Assembly: GCA_946405185.1 (NCBI GenBank) | Contig: CAMJGH010000003.1 | Span: 1-64,000, forward strand | Direction of reading: 5' to 3' | Origin: an uncultured Lachnospiraceae bacterium | GTDB taxonomy: Bacteria; Bacillota; Clostridia; Lachnospirales; Lachnospiraceae | DNA: 64,000 nt | Shown: positions 34,701 to 44,246 of the stretch, in pieces | Layout of the letters: each line of letters begins with the position of its first letter | How positions within the stretch are numbered: the first letter of the stretch is position 1 | Program-made: the position numbers and the translations under genes | Notes under the pieces: model-generated | Told to the model about the DNA's origin: nothing | The model's input: the letters and a program-made list of their open reading frames with translations, nothing else | Database searches by the model: none

Positions 34701-35955
34701 TGCAGTCCACATCCGGCAGGAAGAACGAAGCGGCCTTGTAGTGGGCGATGGTCTCCACCTCCCCTTCGTCCAGCCGGCAGGCGGTCTTGATCAGGCCTTC
34801 CCCATACCCGGTGGAGCAGGAGCGGGCGATGGTCACGCCCTCCGGCATGCGCTCCCGCAGTTCGTGCATGGCGCGCTTGACGGTCTCGAGGGGACTGCCG
34901 TTATTGCCGGCGTAGAATGACCACAGAAGAGCGCCATCCTCCGCGCAGAGTACGGCCTTCGTGGTGGTGGAGCCGGCATCGATCCCCAGATAGGCAGTGC
35001 CGCGGTAGGTGCCGAGCGGCGCCTTGCGGACACTGGCCTTCTCGTGCCGGGCGCGGAAATGGTCATAGTCGTCCCGGTCGCGGAAGAGCGGCGACAGGCG
35101 CTTGATCTCAAAGGCCAGCTGCAGTTTTTCCGAAAGGCGCGCGATGAGATCGGCGGACGATACCGACGGCGCGTCTTCTTTGGCACTGAGGGCCGCACCG
35201 CAGGCGGCGTAGAGATGGGAGTGTTCCGGGGCGATGACGGCTTCATCCGCCAGTTTCAGCGTACGGATGAAAGCCTTGCGCAGCTCCGGCAGGAAATGCA
35301 GCGGCCCGCCCAGAAACGCGACGTTGCCGCGGATGGGCTTGCCGCAGGCCAGGCCGGAGATGGTCTGGTTGACCACGGCCTGAAAGATGGAAGCCGCCAG
35401 ATCTTCGCGCGTGGCGCCTTCGTTGATGAGCGGCTGGATATCGGATTTGGCAAACACGCCGCAGCGCGCGGCGATGGGATAGATGGCCTGATAGCGGGAG
35501 GCATAGTCGTTGAGCCCCGCGGCATCCGTCTGCAGAAGGGAGGCCATCTGGTCGATGAACGCGCCGGTGCCGCCGGCGCAGATGCCGTTCATGCGCTGGT
35601 CGATGCCGCCGGCAAAGTAGAGGATCTTGGCGTCCTCCCCGCCCAGCTCGATGGCCACATCGGTCTGCGGGGCTTCTTTTTTCAGTGCGGTGGCTACCGC
35701 CACCACTTCCTGGACAAACGGGATATGCAGGGCAGAAGAGAGTGCCAGTCCGCCGGAACCGGTGATGACGGGCTGTGCCGAAAACGTGCCGGCTGTCTGT
35801 TCCGCCCGCAAAAGCAGTGCAGTCAGTGTTTCCTGAATGTTGGCAAAGTGACGTTCGTAATCGGAGAAAAGAATGCGGCCGGAGACGTTCATCAGCACCA
35901 CTTTGACGGTGGTAGAGCCGATGTCGATCCCCAGACGGGCTTGTTCCGCTTTCAT
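31717..35955 (-). CDS. Large acyl-CoA dehydratase activase-like protein (BcrAD/BadFG ATPase repeats plus DUF2229 and dehydratase-like regions)
   Basis: Two ASKHA ATPase modules: [16 protein letters not shown] and [71 protein letters not shown]. Confidence 0.88.
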   Translation of the reverse strand: MKAEQARLGIDIGSTTVKVVLMNVSGRILFSDYERHFANIQETLTALLLRAEQTAGTFSAQPVITGSGGLALSSALHIPFVQEVVAVATALKKEAPQTDVAIELGGEDAKILYFAGGIDQRMNGICAGGTGAFIDQMASLLQTDAAGLNDYASRYQAIYPIAARCGVFAKSDIQPLINEGATREDLAASIFQAVVNQTISGLACGKPIRGNVAFLGGPLHFLPELRKAFIRTLKLADEAVIAPEHSHLYAACGAALSAKEDAPSVSSADLIARLSEKLQLAFEIKRLSPLFRDRDDYDHFRARHEKASVRKAPLGTYRGTAYLGIDAGSTTTKAVLCAEDGALLWSFYAGNNGSPLETVKRAMHELRERMPEGVTIARSCSTGYGEGLIKTACRLDEGEVETIAHYKAASFFLPDVDCILDIGGQDMKCIRIKNGAVDSVQLNEACSSGCGSFLETFARSLHYSVQDFAKEALYAKHPTDLGTRCTVFMNSNVKQAQKEGAEVADISAGLAYSVIKNALFKVIKVNGPGDLGRKIVAQGGTFYNDAVLRAFERVAGTTVIRPDIAGLMGAFGAALIARERHSGQATTMLPLEEIETLTVKTTLTRCQGCTNHCLLTVSRFADGRRHITGNRCERGLGKERNAEHVPNLFDYKYHRVFGYEPLPEAEAPRGAIGIPRVLNLYENYPFWAVFFRKLGFSVKLSPDSTHALYELGIESIPSESECYPAKLAHGHVTWLIRQGVKTIFYPSIPLERNETPEAQNHYNCPIVTSYPENIRNNVEELAAEGVRFLHPFLPFTDEKTLSDQLAAFFEKEYGIGKKEIRAAALAGWRELAAVRADVEEEGRKALQWMEANHRHGIVLAGRPYHGDPEIHHGIPEMIASYGLAVLTEDSVSNLARADRPLISMDQWMYHSRLYRAASFVRERDDLDLVQLNSFGCGLDAVTTDQVADILTAAGKICTCLKIDEVNNLGAARIRIRSLIAAIREREKRTALREVRSAAFDRPEFTREMRVDEQYTILAPQMSPIHFDLLQEALRADGYRIEVLPESRHAVDTGLRFVNNDACYPSLLVVGQIMDALLSGRYDLSHTAVLITQTGGGCRASNYIGFIRRALKKAGFAYIPVLSVSVQGLEKNSGLTWTLPMLLHIIQSLMYGDLFMRVLYRMRPYELTPGSANALHEKWKKICIETLRRTTSFAAFRENCRGIIREFDALPVREERKPRVGIVGEILVKFSPAANNHLVELLEAEGAEAVVPDLVDFFLYSFYNTNFKAEHLGQKKAMARLADIGIRLIENMRKTITAECARSCHFTAPGHIRHLADMAKDYVSLGNMTGEGWFLTGEMLELMEEGVDNIVCCQPFGCLPNHVVGKGVIKQLRAAHPQANIIAVDYDPGASEVNQLNRIKLMLATAEKKIIPA

Positions 35956-36163
35956 TTGTTTTATAATGCCTCCTGTATCGGACCGGCAGCGGTCCGAAAA
36001 GTGCGACAGCGCACCAGAACGCATTATACCGCGCTGAGCGGGAAATACAATCGAAAAAAGGTTGACCGATATGAAAAAACCATAAAAGTGCAGTCGCAAG
36101 CGTTGCGGAAAAAGCCGGTTGTAGAGTATGATAGGGGACAGATCGTTTTCAAGGAGTGACAAG

Positions 36164-36997
36164 ATGAACTGGTTTTCGAAGATGGAGAGGAAGTTCGGAC
36201 GGTATGCCATCCACAACCTTATGTATTATATCCTGTTCTTTTACGGCGCGGGGGTGGTGCTGTCCCTGGCCGCGCCAATGTTCTACTGGGCTTACCTCTC
36301 GCTTGACTGGGGCATGATCCTGAAGGGCCAGGTGTGGCGGCTGATCACGTTTCTGATGCAGGCCCCCAGCAGCGGGCTTCTCTGGTCACTGGTCATCATG
36401 TACTGCTACTACATGATGGGCACCACGCTGGAGCGCACGTGGGGCGCCTTCCGCTTCAACGTGTACTATTTCTCCGGTGTGCTGGCCACCATCGTGGCAT
36501 CGCTGGTGCTCTATCTGATCTTCCGCTCCAGTTATCCGCTGGGCACAACGTTCATCAATCTGGCGCTGTTCTTCGGCCTGGCCATCACCTACCCGAACAC
36601 GCAGTTCCTGCTGTTCTTCCTCATCCCCGTCAAGGCCAGCTGGTTGGCCATCGCGGAGGCGGGCATCTACCTGTATCTGTTCATCGTGGGCGGAACGGTG
36701 ACGCGCATCGAGATCGCCATCTCCACGCTGAACATCGTGGTGTTCTTCCTGATGACCCGCAACTACCAGCGCATGGCGCCGTCGCAGGTGAAGCGCCGCA
36801 TGGAATTCAAGCGCGCCGCACAGGCCTCCGCCCGCAACGCCCGCCCGGCCGATGCCACCGGCGCCCGCCACAAGTGCGCAGTATGCGGATGCACAGAACT
36901 CACCAACCCGGAAAGAACGTTCCGGTACTGCAGTAAATGCAATGGGAATTATGAGTATTGCAGTGAGCATTTGTATACGCATGTGCACATCCAATGA
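36164..36997 (+). CDS. Rhomboid-like membrane protein with C-terminal zinc-ribbon-like segment
   Basis: [12 protein letters not shown]...[21 protein letters not shown]; multiple TMs; C-terminal [36 protein letters not shown]. Confidence 0.7.
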   Translation: MNWFSKMERKFGRYAIHNLMYYILFFYGAGVVLSLAAPMFYWAYLSLDWGMILKGQVWRLITFLMQAPSSGLLWSLVIMYCYYMMGTTLERTWGAFRFNVYYFSGVLATIVASLVLYLIFRSSYPLGTTFINLALFFGLAITYPNTQFLLFFLIPVKASWLAIAEAGIYLYLFIVGGTVTRIEIAISTLNIVVFFLMTRNYQRMAPSQVKRRMEFKRAAQASARNARPADATGARHKCAVCGCTELTNPERTFRYCSKCNGNYEYCSEHLYTHVHIQ

Positions 36998-37276
36998 GGG
37001 TATGTAATTCAGAGAGCCAGAGAAGGATATAGGCGGCTTCGGCATTCCCGCACCGCTTCGTACGGGCTCCTTGCCTTTCCGCCTCCGCCTCTTTCGCCAC
37101 GCCCCTCCCACGCCCCTCGTGAAAGTCGGCTGTGGTACCGTCTCAAGGGAAGTCACGACCGGGGCGCTCCGGGGCGGGCGGCATCCGGCGGTAAGGCTTC
37201 ACGTCGCCCTACAGGCGCGGTTTGGGAACGCCGAGCCGCCAGCCAGATCCGCATTCCCCTGCAATACGAGAGAGAG

Positions 37277-37446
37277 CAGGTGTGTCGCGGGAAACCAGTA
37301 TCGGCGAACAAACGGCAGCGCACGAGGCGCTGCCGTTTTTCGCAAATAACAATATACCTTTGCCAGAGGATCATGTATTTGCAGGGCGGTGACATCGCTT
37401 GCGATGTCACCGAGCCTGCCACTGCTGGTTTCCCGCAACGCGCCTG
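37277..37446. repeat. 170 bp inverted-repeat element with two internal hairpins
   Basis: 22 bp arms caggtgtgtcgcgggaaaccag (37277-37298) and ctggtttcccgcaacgcgcctg (37425-37446), 19/22 complementary; internal cggcagcgc hairpin and cggtgacatcgc-tt-gcgatgtcaccg hairpin. Confidence 0.65.
37312..37340 (+). terminator. Terminator-like hairpin
   Basis: acggcagcgc-acgag-gcgctgccgt followed by tttt. Confidence 0.6.
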
Positions 37447-37475
37447 AAAAGTGCCTGCCGAGGGCGGCCGCCGTA

Positions 37476-38093
37476 CTATTCAGATATCTCTTCTTTCAGT
37501 TCTTCAATTACCTCCCTGATATCCCCATACACATATCCATGCCCCGCCAGATACCTCACCACCTTCTGCCACCCCGCCGCATCCTGCGGCTTTATCTGGG
37601 CTGCCTTGCGTGCGGCGAGGCGGCGGAGGGCGGTGGCATCGTCCGTTTCGGTTTCGGCGAGGGCTTCGTCGATGATGTCACGGGAGATGTGCTTGCCGGC
37701 CAGGTACTGGCGCATCTCGCGGATGCTCTTTTTGCCGGATTTCTGCTCGATGTAGGTGCGGGCGTAGCGGACGTCGTTGACGTAGCCGTAGGAGGAGACG
37801 TAGTCCACCGCGTTGTCCGCGAGGTACGCGGGGTAGCCGGCCTGCGTGAGCTTTTCGCGCAGCTCGCCGGAGGTGCGGTCCGACTTGTCCAGAAGGTGCA
37901 GGGCGCGCAGGCGGACGCGCTTGATGAGTGTTTTCTGCAGGGCTTCCCAGGCTTCTTCGGCGATGGGCTGCCCCTCTTCAATGTGATAACGGCGGATCTC
38001 CCCCAGATAGAGCGGAAGCGCCGCTCCGTCCGCGAGGCGGACGAGGCTGCGCTTCCTGTCTTTGGGAGTGATCTCGGTGACCAGATGTTCCAT
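37476..38093 (-). CDS. recX: Regulatory protein RecX
   Basis: ALHLLDKSDRTSGELREKLTQAGYPAYLADNAVDYVSSYGYVNDVRYARTYIEQKSGKKSIREMRQYLAGKHI; adjacent to recA. Confidence 0.9.
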   Translation of the reverse strand: MEHLVTEITPKDRKRSLVRLADGAALPLYLGEIRRYHIEEGQPIAEEAWEALQKTLIKRVRLRALHLLDKSDRTSGELREKLTQAGYPAYLADNAVDYVSSYGYVNDVRYARTYIEQKSGKKSIREMRQYLAGKHISRDIIDEALAETETDDATALRRLAARKAAQIKPQDAAGWQKVVRYLAGHGYVYGDIREVIEELKEEISE

Positions 38094-38137
38094 GGGTGAC
38101 TCCCGGATGACGGCCGTTTAAGGCCGGTGTTGGTTGT

Positions 38138-39193
38138 TTACTCTTCGACGGCGATGTCCGCGGAGACGGGATCCTGGTCCGGAATGACCACGCAGTCGGT
38201 GGGCATGCCGTGGTTCTCGCGGAGCTTGATCTCAATCTCGGCAAGATCACGCGGGTGCTGCTCGAGCCAGAGTTTGGCGTTCTCGCGGCCCTGGCCGATC
38301 TTGCCGTCTTTGTAGGCAAACCAGGCGCCGCTCTTGACGATGATACCTTCCTTGACGGCCAGGTCGATGATGTCTCCGGAGCGGGAGATGCCTTTGCCGA
38401 ACATGATGTCGAACTCCGCCTCCTTGAAGGGCGGGGCGATCTTGTTCTTGACGATCTTGATGCGGGTGTGGCTGCCGATGATCTCGCCGCCCTGCTTGAG
38501 GGACTCCTGACGGCGCACATCCATGCGGACGGAGGCGTAGAACTTGAGGGCGCGGCCGCCGGTGGTGGTCTCCGGGTTTCCGTACATGACGCCGATCTTC
38601 TCGCGCAGCTGGTTGATGAAGATGACGATGCAGTTGGACTTGGAGATGACCGCCGTCAGCTTGCGCAGGGCCTGGCTCATGAGGCGGGCCTGCTGGCCGA
38701 CGTGGGACTCGCCCATCTCGCCGTCGATCTCGGCCTTGGGCACGAGGGCGGCCACGGAGTCCACGATGACGATGTCCACGGCGCCGGAGCGGACCATGGT
38801 CTCACAGATCTCGAGGGCCTGCTCACCGTTGTCCGGCTGGGAGATGTAGAGGTTGTCGATGTCCACGCCGATGTTCTTGGCGTAGACCGGATCAAGGGCG
38901 TGCTCCGCGTCGATGAAGCCGGCGATGCCGCCGCGCTTCTGGACCTCCGCCACCATGTGCAGGGCGACGGTGGTCTTACCGGAAGATTCCGGGCCGTAGA
39001 TCTCGACGATGCGGCCGCGCGGGATGCCGCCGAGGCCGAGGGCCAGATCCAGTGAAAAGCACCCGGTGGGGACGGTCTCGATGTTCATGTTGGCGCCGGA
39101 ATCACCCAGGCGCATGACGGAGCCTTTGCCGTAGGCCTTTTCGATCTGGGAAATGGCCGCTTCGAGTGCTTTTTTCTTTTCTTCTTCTTTCAT
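38138..39193 (-). CDS. recA: Recombinase RecA
   Basis: [25 protein letters not shown]...[24 protein letters not shown]...[32 protein letters not shown]. Confidence 0.98.
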   Translation of the reverse strand: MKEEEKKKALEAAISQIEKAYGKGSVMRLGDSGANMNIETVPTGCFSLDLALGLGGIPRGRIVEIYGPESSGKTTVALHMVAEVQKRGGIAGFIDAEHALDPVYAKNIGVDIDNLYISQPDNGEQALEICETMVRSGAVDIVIVDSVAALVPKAEIDGEMGESHVGQQARLMSQALRKLTAVISKSNCIVIFINQLREKIGVMYGNPETTTGGRALKFYASVRMDVRRQESLKQGGEIIGSHTRIKIVKNKIAPPFKEAEFDIMFGKGISRSGDIIDLAVKEGIIVKSGAWFAYKDGKIGQGRENAKLWLEQHPRDLAEIEIKLRENHGMPTDCVVIPDQDPVSADIAVEE

Positions 39194-39210
39194 GATGATC
39201 TCCTGAGAGG

Positions 39211-39224
39211 CAAACGTGTGTTCG
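39211..39224 (-). promoter_or_regulatory. LexA/DinR-type SOS box upstream of recA
   Basis: Reverse strand reads CGAACACACGTTTG, fitting the CGAACNNNNGTTYG Gram-positive SOS box. Confidence 0.75.
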
Positions 39225-39235
39225 GGTCTGCCGCT

Positions 39236-39264
39236 ATCATAATACGGGGACCGGAGTCTGTCAA
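39236..39264 (-). promoter_or_regulatory. recA promoter (TTGACA-N17-TATGAT)
   Basis: Reverse complement: TTGACA at 39264-39259, TATGAT at 39241-39236. Confidence 0.7.
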
Positions 39265-39347
39265 GAGGGGTTTGACAGGAAAATGATAACAGAAAAGGAA
39301 GAAGATGGCAATCTGTTTTTTACTTCCGGTTTGCCAGTTATCCGTGC

Positions 39348-39375
39348 TTGACAGGGACGGCGAAACCGCTATAAT
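39348..39375 (+). promoter_or_regulatory. rny promoter (TTGACA-N16-TATAAT)
   Basis: ttgaca at 39348-39353, tataat at 39370-39375. Confidence 0.7.
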
Positions 39376-39445
39376 TGATGTGTTGTACCTGAAGTAACAG
39401 TATCTGTACAATGAAAATTAAATAATGTAGTGAGGAGGTGCTCCT

Positions 39446-41035
39446 GTGAATGTTGTGCCAGTGGCAGGCCCCATCACCCCGGTGATGATGGTCGGTATCG
39501 CCCTCGGTGCCGCACTCATAGCCGGCCTTATTGTCTGGTTTATCGCCAATCACATGTATCGCGCGCACATCGAAGCGGACGCGAAAAAGATCGGTACGGC
39601 TGAAGATCGCGCCAGAGAGATCATCAGCGAAGGACAGAAGGCGGCCGAGACGGCCAAGAGGGAAGCTCTCCTGGAAGCAAAGGAAGAAAACCTGCGCGCC
39701 CAGAACGAGCTGGAGAAGGAAGTCAAAGAGAGACGTAACGAGCTGAACCGGATGGAACGCCGCATGAACAGCAAGGAAGAGGCGCTCGACCGCAAAACCG
39801 AAGCGATGGAACGCCGCGAGCAGAATTTTGCGGCCAAAGAGGAGAAGCTGAACAAAAAGGCCGCGCAGGTCGACGAGATCTACGCGCAGGCCACACAGGA
39901 ACTGGAACGGATTTCCGGTCTGACCTCCGAACAGGCAAAAGAATTTCTGCTTCAGACCGTGGAAGAGGATGTCAAGCGGGACACCGCGAAGCTGATCAAG
40001 GAAATGGACCAGAAAGCGCGCGAGGAGGCGTCCGCCAAGGCCCGTGAGTATATCGTCACGGCCATCCAGCGCTGCGCCGCGGACCACGTTTCGGAGGCCG
40101 CCATCTCGGTGGTGCCGCTGCCGAACGACGAAATGAAAGGCCGCATCATCGGCCGTGAAGGCCGCAACATCCGCACGCTCGAAACGCTGACCGGCGTGGA
40201 ACTCATCATCGACGATACGCCCGAAGCCGTCGTGCTCTCATCGTTTGATCCGGTGCGCCGCGAAGTGGCGCGCATCGCGCTTGAAAAGCTGATCGTGGAC
40301 GGCCGCATTCATCCGGCCCGCATCGAAGAGATGGTCGAAAAGGCCAAGAAGGAAGTGGACACCGCCATGAAGGAAGCCGGCGAGAACGCCCTCATCGAAG
40401 TGGGCGTGCACGGCATCCATCCGGAACTGGTGAAGCTCCTCGGCCGCATGAAATACCGTACCAGCTACGGTCAGAACGCTCTGAAGCACTCCATTGAAGT
40501 GGCACACCTGGCCGGCCTCCTGGCCGCCGAGTGCGGCGTGGATGTCCGCATGGCCAAGCGCGCGGGTCTCCTGCACGATATCGGCAAGTCCATCGATCAT
40601 GATGTCGAAGGGTCGCACGTGCAGATCGGCGCGGATCTGTGCCGCAAGTACAAGGAGAACAAGGTGGTCGTCAACGCGGTGGAAGCCCACCACGGGGACG
40701 TGGAGCCCGAAACGCTGGTCGCCATCCTGGTGCAGGCGGCGGATGCCATCTCGGCAGCCCGTCCGGGTGCCAGAAGAGAGACGCTCGAGACGTACACCAA
40801 CCGTCTGCGTCAGCTCGAGGAGATCACGAACTCCTACAAGGGAGTGGAGAAATCTTATGCTGTTCAGGCAGGACGCGAAGTCCGGATCATGGTGATCCCG
40901 GAGCAGGTCTCGGATGCCGATATGGTCATCCTGGCCCGGGATATCGCCAAGAGGATCGAAGAGGAGATGGACTATCCGGGGCAGATCAAAGTGAATCTAA
41001 TCCGCGAGTCCAGAGTCACGGATTACGCCAAGTAA
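39446..41035 (+). CDS. rny: Ribonuclease Y
   Basis: N-terminal TM and long coiled coil; KH region [47 protein letters not shown] domain [21 protein letters not shown]. Confidence 0.95.
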   Translation: MNVVPVAGPITPVMMVGIALGAALIAGLIVWFIANHMYRAHIEADAKKIGTAEDRAREIISEGQKAAETAKREALLEAKEENLRAQNELEKEVKERRNELNRMERRMNSKEEALDRKTEAMERREQNFAAKEEKLNKKAAQVDEIYAQATQELERISGLTSEQAKEFLLQTVEEDVKRDTAKLIKEMDQKAREEASAKAREYIVTAIQRCAADHVSEAAISVVPLPNDEMKGRIIGREGRNIRTLETLTGVELIIDDTPEAVVLSSFDPVRREVARIALEKLIVDGRIHPARIEEMVEKAKKEVDTAMKEAGENALIEVGVHGIHPELVKLLGRMKYRTSYGQNALKHSIEVAHLAGLLAAECGVDVRMAKRAGLLHDIGKSIDHDVEGSHVQIGADLCRKYKENKVVVNAVEAHHGDVEPETLVAILVQAADAISAARPGARRETLETYTNRLRQLEEITNSYKGVEKSYAVQAGREVRIMVIPEQVSDADMVILARDIAKRIEEEMDYPGQIKVNLIRESRVTDYAK

Positions 41036-41043
41036 AGAGAGGT

Positions 41044-41084
41044 CGGGTACCGCTGCAGCAGAGGCTGCGGCGGTGCCCGTTTCT
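41044..41084 (+). terminator. Terminator-like hairpin between rny and proC
   Basis: cgggtaccgctgcagc...gctgcggcggtgcccg followed by tttctc. Confidence 0.5.
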
Positions 41085-41123
41085 CATAATCGGGCCGCGA
41101 AATGCGGCAGAGAGGAGACCGGT

Positions 41124-41924
41124 ATGGCCAAAGTGGGTATCATCGGCGCAGGCAATATGGGCTATGCGTTTTTAAAAGGAGCACTCAAAACGTACGATAA
41201 GGCGGATCTGATCTTTACGGACGCCAACGAAGGCCGCATGCGCCAGGTGTACGCCGAGACGTCCGTGCGCTTTGCGGAGAGCAACGCCGAGTGCGCCAGC
41301 CATTCCGCCATCGTGGTGCTGGCGGTCAAGCCGCAGGTCATGCCGCAGGTCTTAAAGAGCATCGTGAACGTGCTCACGCCGCAGCACATCGTCATCTCCA
41401 TGGCGGCGGGGTGGAGCATAAAGGCGCTGAAGAACGCCCTCGGCAACGACCGCCGGATCGTGCGCATCATGCCCAACACGCCGGCGCTGATCGGCCATGG
41501 CATGACCGGCATGAGCTGTCGGCCCGAGGAGTTCTCCCGCGCGGAGCAGGATGAGGTCGCCGGGCTTCTGGCGGCGCTCGGAAAGGTGGAACTGGTCCCG
41601 GAGAATCTGATGGACGCGGTCACCTGCGTGTCCGGCAGTTCACCGGCGTACGTGTATATGTTCATCGAGGCGCTGGCGGACGGCGCCGTGCGCTGCGGCA
41701 TGCCGCGCGCGCAGGCTTACCGCTTTGCCGCGCAGGCGGTGGAAGGCGCGGCGGCCATGGTGGCCGAGACCGGCAGACATCCGGCGGAACTCAAGGATGC
41801 CGTCTGCTCGCCGGCCGGCACCACCATCGAAGGCGTGGCGGCGCTTGAAGAGTGCGGCTTCCGGGCGGCGGTGCTGTCGGCCATGGATGCCTGCCGCGAG
41901 CGCTGCGAAGAGATGAAGATGTAA
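41124..41924 (+). CDS. proC: Pyrroline-5-carboxylate reductase
   Basis: KVGIIGAGNMGYAFLKG...RIMPNTPALIGHGMTGMS...VSGSSPAYVYMFIEALADGAVRCGMPRAQAY. Confidence 0.93.
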   Translation: MAKVGIIGAGNMGYAFLKGALKTYDKADLIFTDANEGRMRQVYAETSVRFAESNAECASHSAIVVLAVKPQVMPQVLKSIVNVLTPQHIVISMAAGWSIKALKNALGNDRRIVRIMPNTPALIGHGMTGMSCRPEEFSRAEQDEVAGLLAALGKVELVPENLMDAVTCVSGSSPAYVYMFIEALADGAVRCGMPRAQAYRFAAQAVEGAAAMVAETGRHPAELKDAVCSPAGTTIEGVAALEECGFRAAVLSAMDACRERCEEMKM

Positions 41925-41932
41925 GGAAGAAC

Positions 41933-44245
41933 ATGAGTACTAAGAACGGCCGTTTCCGGCAGATGATCACCAATATGCGTGCACGCCACCAGGATGCGAA
42001 GGACCATCCCTTCCGCACCTGGGCCGTGGACGCCTTCCTGCTGTACCTGTTTGCGGAACTGCTGAACCAGCAGTCGCTCTGGCGGTTCTTCCGCTTCCTG
42101 TTCTCCAACCCGCTGGTGTTCGCCTACAACATCCTGCTGGTGTCCGTGCCCATCGCGCTGGCGTTTCTGTTCCGCAAGCGGACGTTCGTGCGCGTGGTGG
42201 CGGACATGGTCATCTTCCTGATCGCGCTGACGAACGGCATCATCCAGGTGGTGCGCGTGACGCCCTTCAACGCGGCGGATCTGCGCATCGCCCGGTTCGC
42301 GGTGCCGCTGGTCAACAACTACCTGCCCTGGTGGGCGCTGGTGCTGATCGGGCTGGGCTTGATCGGGCTGGTGGTGTTTCTGATCTGGCTGTGGCGGCAC
42401 ACCAGCCGCCGCCAGTTGCCGGCCAAACGGTGGAAACTGGCCATCTGCTATGCGGCGCTCATCTTCCTGGCCTCCGTGGCCACGCAGGTGGGGCAGATGA
42501 CAGGGCTTCTGGAAACGCATTTTGCCAACATGCGGGATGCCTACCGCAATAACGGCGTGGCGTACTGCTTCATGTGCAGCGTGTTCCAGGGCGGCATCAA
42601 CAAGCCGCACGGCTATTCGGAGCCCGGCGTGTCGGACATGGTGGAGACCATGGGCGTCACGGAAGGTTCGGAGGAGGAGACGGAGAGCCTCCCGGCCGAA
42701 ACGGAAGCGCTGCCTTCCGAAGAGCCGGCTTCCCCGGCGGAGTCGGAGAGCGCCATGGCGCCTTCTGCCGGCCCGGAAACGGATCCGGGCGAAGAAGCGC
42801 TGCGCCCGAACATCATCTTCGTGCAGCTGGAATCCTACTTTGACATCACGGAGTGGTCGAAAGTCACGCTCTCGGAGGATCCCATCCCGGTGATGCGGTC
42901 GCTGCAGGCCGAATACCCGTCCGGCCTGGTGAGCGTCCCGTCGGTGGGCGCCGGCACGGCCAACACCGAGTTTGAGATGATCACTGGCATGAACCTGGAC
43001 TTCTTCGGGCCGGGCGAATATCCGTACCAGACGGTCCTGCAGGAGGCCACCTGCGAGAGCATGCCGAACATCCTGCGCGGGCTCGGCTACCGGTCGCACG
43101 CGGTGCACAACCACATCGCGCCGTTCTATGACCGCTACACCGTCTACTCGCAGCTGGGGTTTGACGATTTCATTTCCATCGAATATATGAACGGTCTGAC
43201 GTACAACGAGATCGGCTGGGCCAAGGACAAGGTGCTGACGGGTCAGATCATCGATGCCCTGCAGACCACCGAGGAACGTGACTATGTCTACTGCGTGTCG
43301 GTGCAGGGGCACGGCAAGTACCCGGAGGAACCCATCCTGGAGGATCCGGCCATCACGGTGGAAAGCGCCGAGCTTACCGAGGGGCAGATCAACGCCGTCA
43401 CCTACTACGTCTCGCAGCTCAACGAGATGGACAAGTTCGTGGGCGATCTCGTGAAGGCGCTCGCCCTGACCGGCGAGCCGTGCGTGTGCGTCTTTTACGG
43501 CGACCATCTGCCGACACTCGGCATCGAGGCCGAAGACCTGACGGGCGGGACGCTCTTCCAGACGCCCTACGTGGTCTGGAACAACTGCGGGCTGGAAAAG
43601 GCGGATGCCGATGTGGAGAGCTTCCAGATGAGCGCCCGCGTCCAGCAGCTGATCGGCCTGCACGAAGGGCTGATGCCGCAGCTGCACCAGCAGTACACCG
43701 GGACGGATCTGTCGCAGGAACTGTCGGAAGAGGAGCAGGAAGCGCTGGAAGAGCAGCACGGACTCGACGACATGGACGGCGACGGGGTGTTCACACAGAA
43801 TGATCTTTATCTGTACAGGATGAAGCTTCTGGAGTATGATATCCTCTACGGTGCGCACGCCTCCATGGGCGGGCAGGCTTATCCGGCCTCGGATCTGAAG
43901 CTGGGCCTGCACGACATCGTGCTCAGTCAGGCCAGCGCCATCGAAGGCGGTCTGGTCTATGTCTACGGCAGCCGCTTCACCACGTCGTCGGTCGTCTACG
44001 ACGGCAATAAGCAGCTGACCACCCACTATGTCTCCCCGTGGTTTCTGACCGCCGATACCGGTGGCAAGAAGGCCGGCGAGGAGATGGATATCTCGGTAGT
44101 CCAGTACGTGGCATCCTTCCACGTACCGTTAACTTCCACCGACACGGTGCACGTGACGGTGGCCAGGCAGGAAGAAGCCGTGGAGACCCCGGATGTGGAA
44201 GGGGATCCGTTCTACGGCACGACCGAAGCTGAAAGCGAGGAATAA
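41933..44245 (+). CDS. LTA synthase-like membrane sulfatase-fold protein
   Basis: N-terminal TMs; PNIIFVQLESYFDITEW; SVPSVGAGTANTEFEMITGMNLDFFGPGEYPYQT; VSVQGHGKYPEEP; VFYGDHLPTLG. Confidence 0.85.
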   Translation: MSTKNGRFRQMITNMRARHQDAKDHPFRTWAVDAFLLYLFAELLNQQSLWRFFRFLFSNPLVFAYNILLVSVPIALAFLFRKRTFVRVVADMVIFLIALTNGIIQVVRVTPFNAADLRIARFAVPLVNNYLPWWALVLIGLGLIGLVVFLIWLWRHTSRRQLPAKRWKLAICYAALIFLASVATQVGQMTGLLETHFANMRDAYRNNGVAYCFMCSVFQGGINKPHGYSEPGVSDMVETMGVTEGSEEETESLPAETEALPSEEPASPAESESAMAPSAGPETDPGEEALRPNIIFVQLESYFDITEWSKVTLSEDPIPVMRSLQAEYPSGLVSVPSVGAGTANTEFEMITGMNLDFFGPGEYPYQTVLQEATCESMPNILRGLGYRSHAVHNHIAPFYDRYTVYSQLGFDDFISIEYMNGLTYNEIGWAKDKVLTGQIIDALQTTEERDYVYCVSVQGHGKYPEEPILEDPAITVESAELTEGQINAVTYYVSQLNEMDKFVGDLVKALALTGEPCVCVFYGDHLPTLGIEAEDLTGGTLFQTPYVVWNNCGLEKADADVESFQMSARVQQLIGLHEGLMPQLHQQYTGTDLSQELSEEEQEALEEQHGLDDMDGDGVFTQNDLYLYRMKLLEYDILYGAHASMGGQAYPASDLKLGLHDIVLSQASAIEGGLVYVYGSRFTTSSVVYDGNKQLTTHYVSPWFLTADTGGKKAGEEMDISVVQYVASFHVPLTSTDTVHVTVARQEEAVETPDVEGDPFYGTTEAESEE

Positions 44246-44246
44246 C

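Noticed and set aside
31831-34920. 1029 aa plus-strand ORF
   Set aside because: Antisense to the activase, which carries unmistakable ASKHA/Fe-S motifs; this ORF's composition (His/Val/Asp-rich) is typical of a shadow frame.
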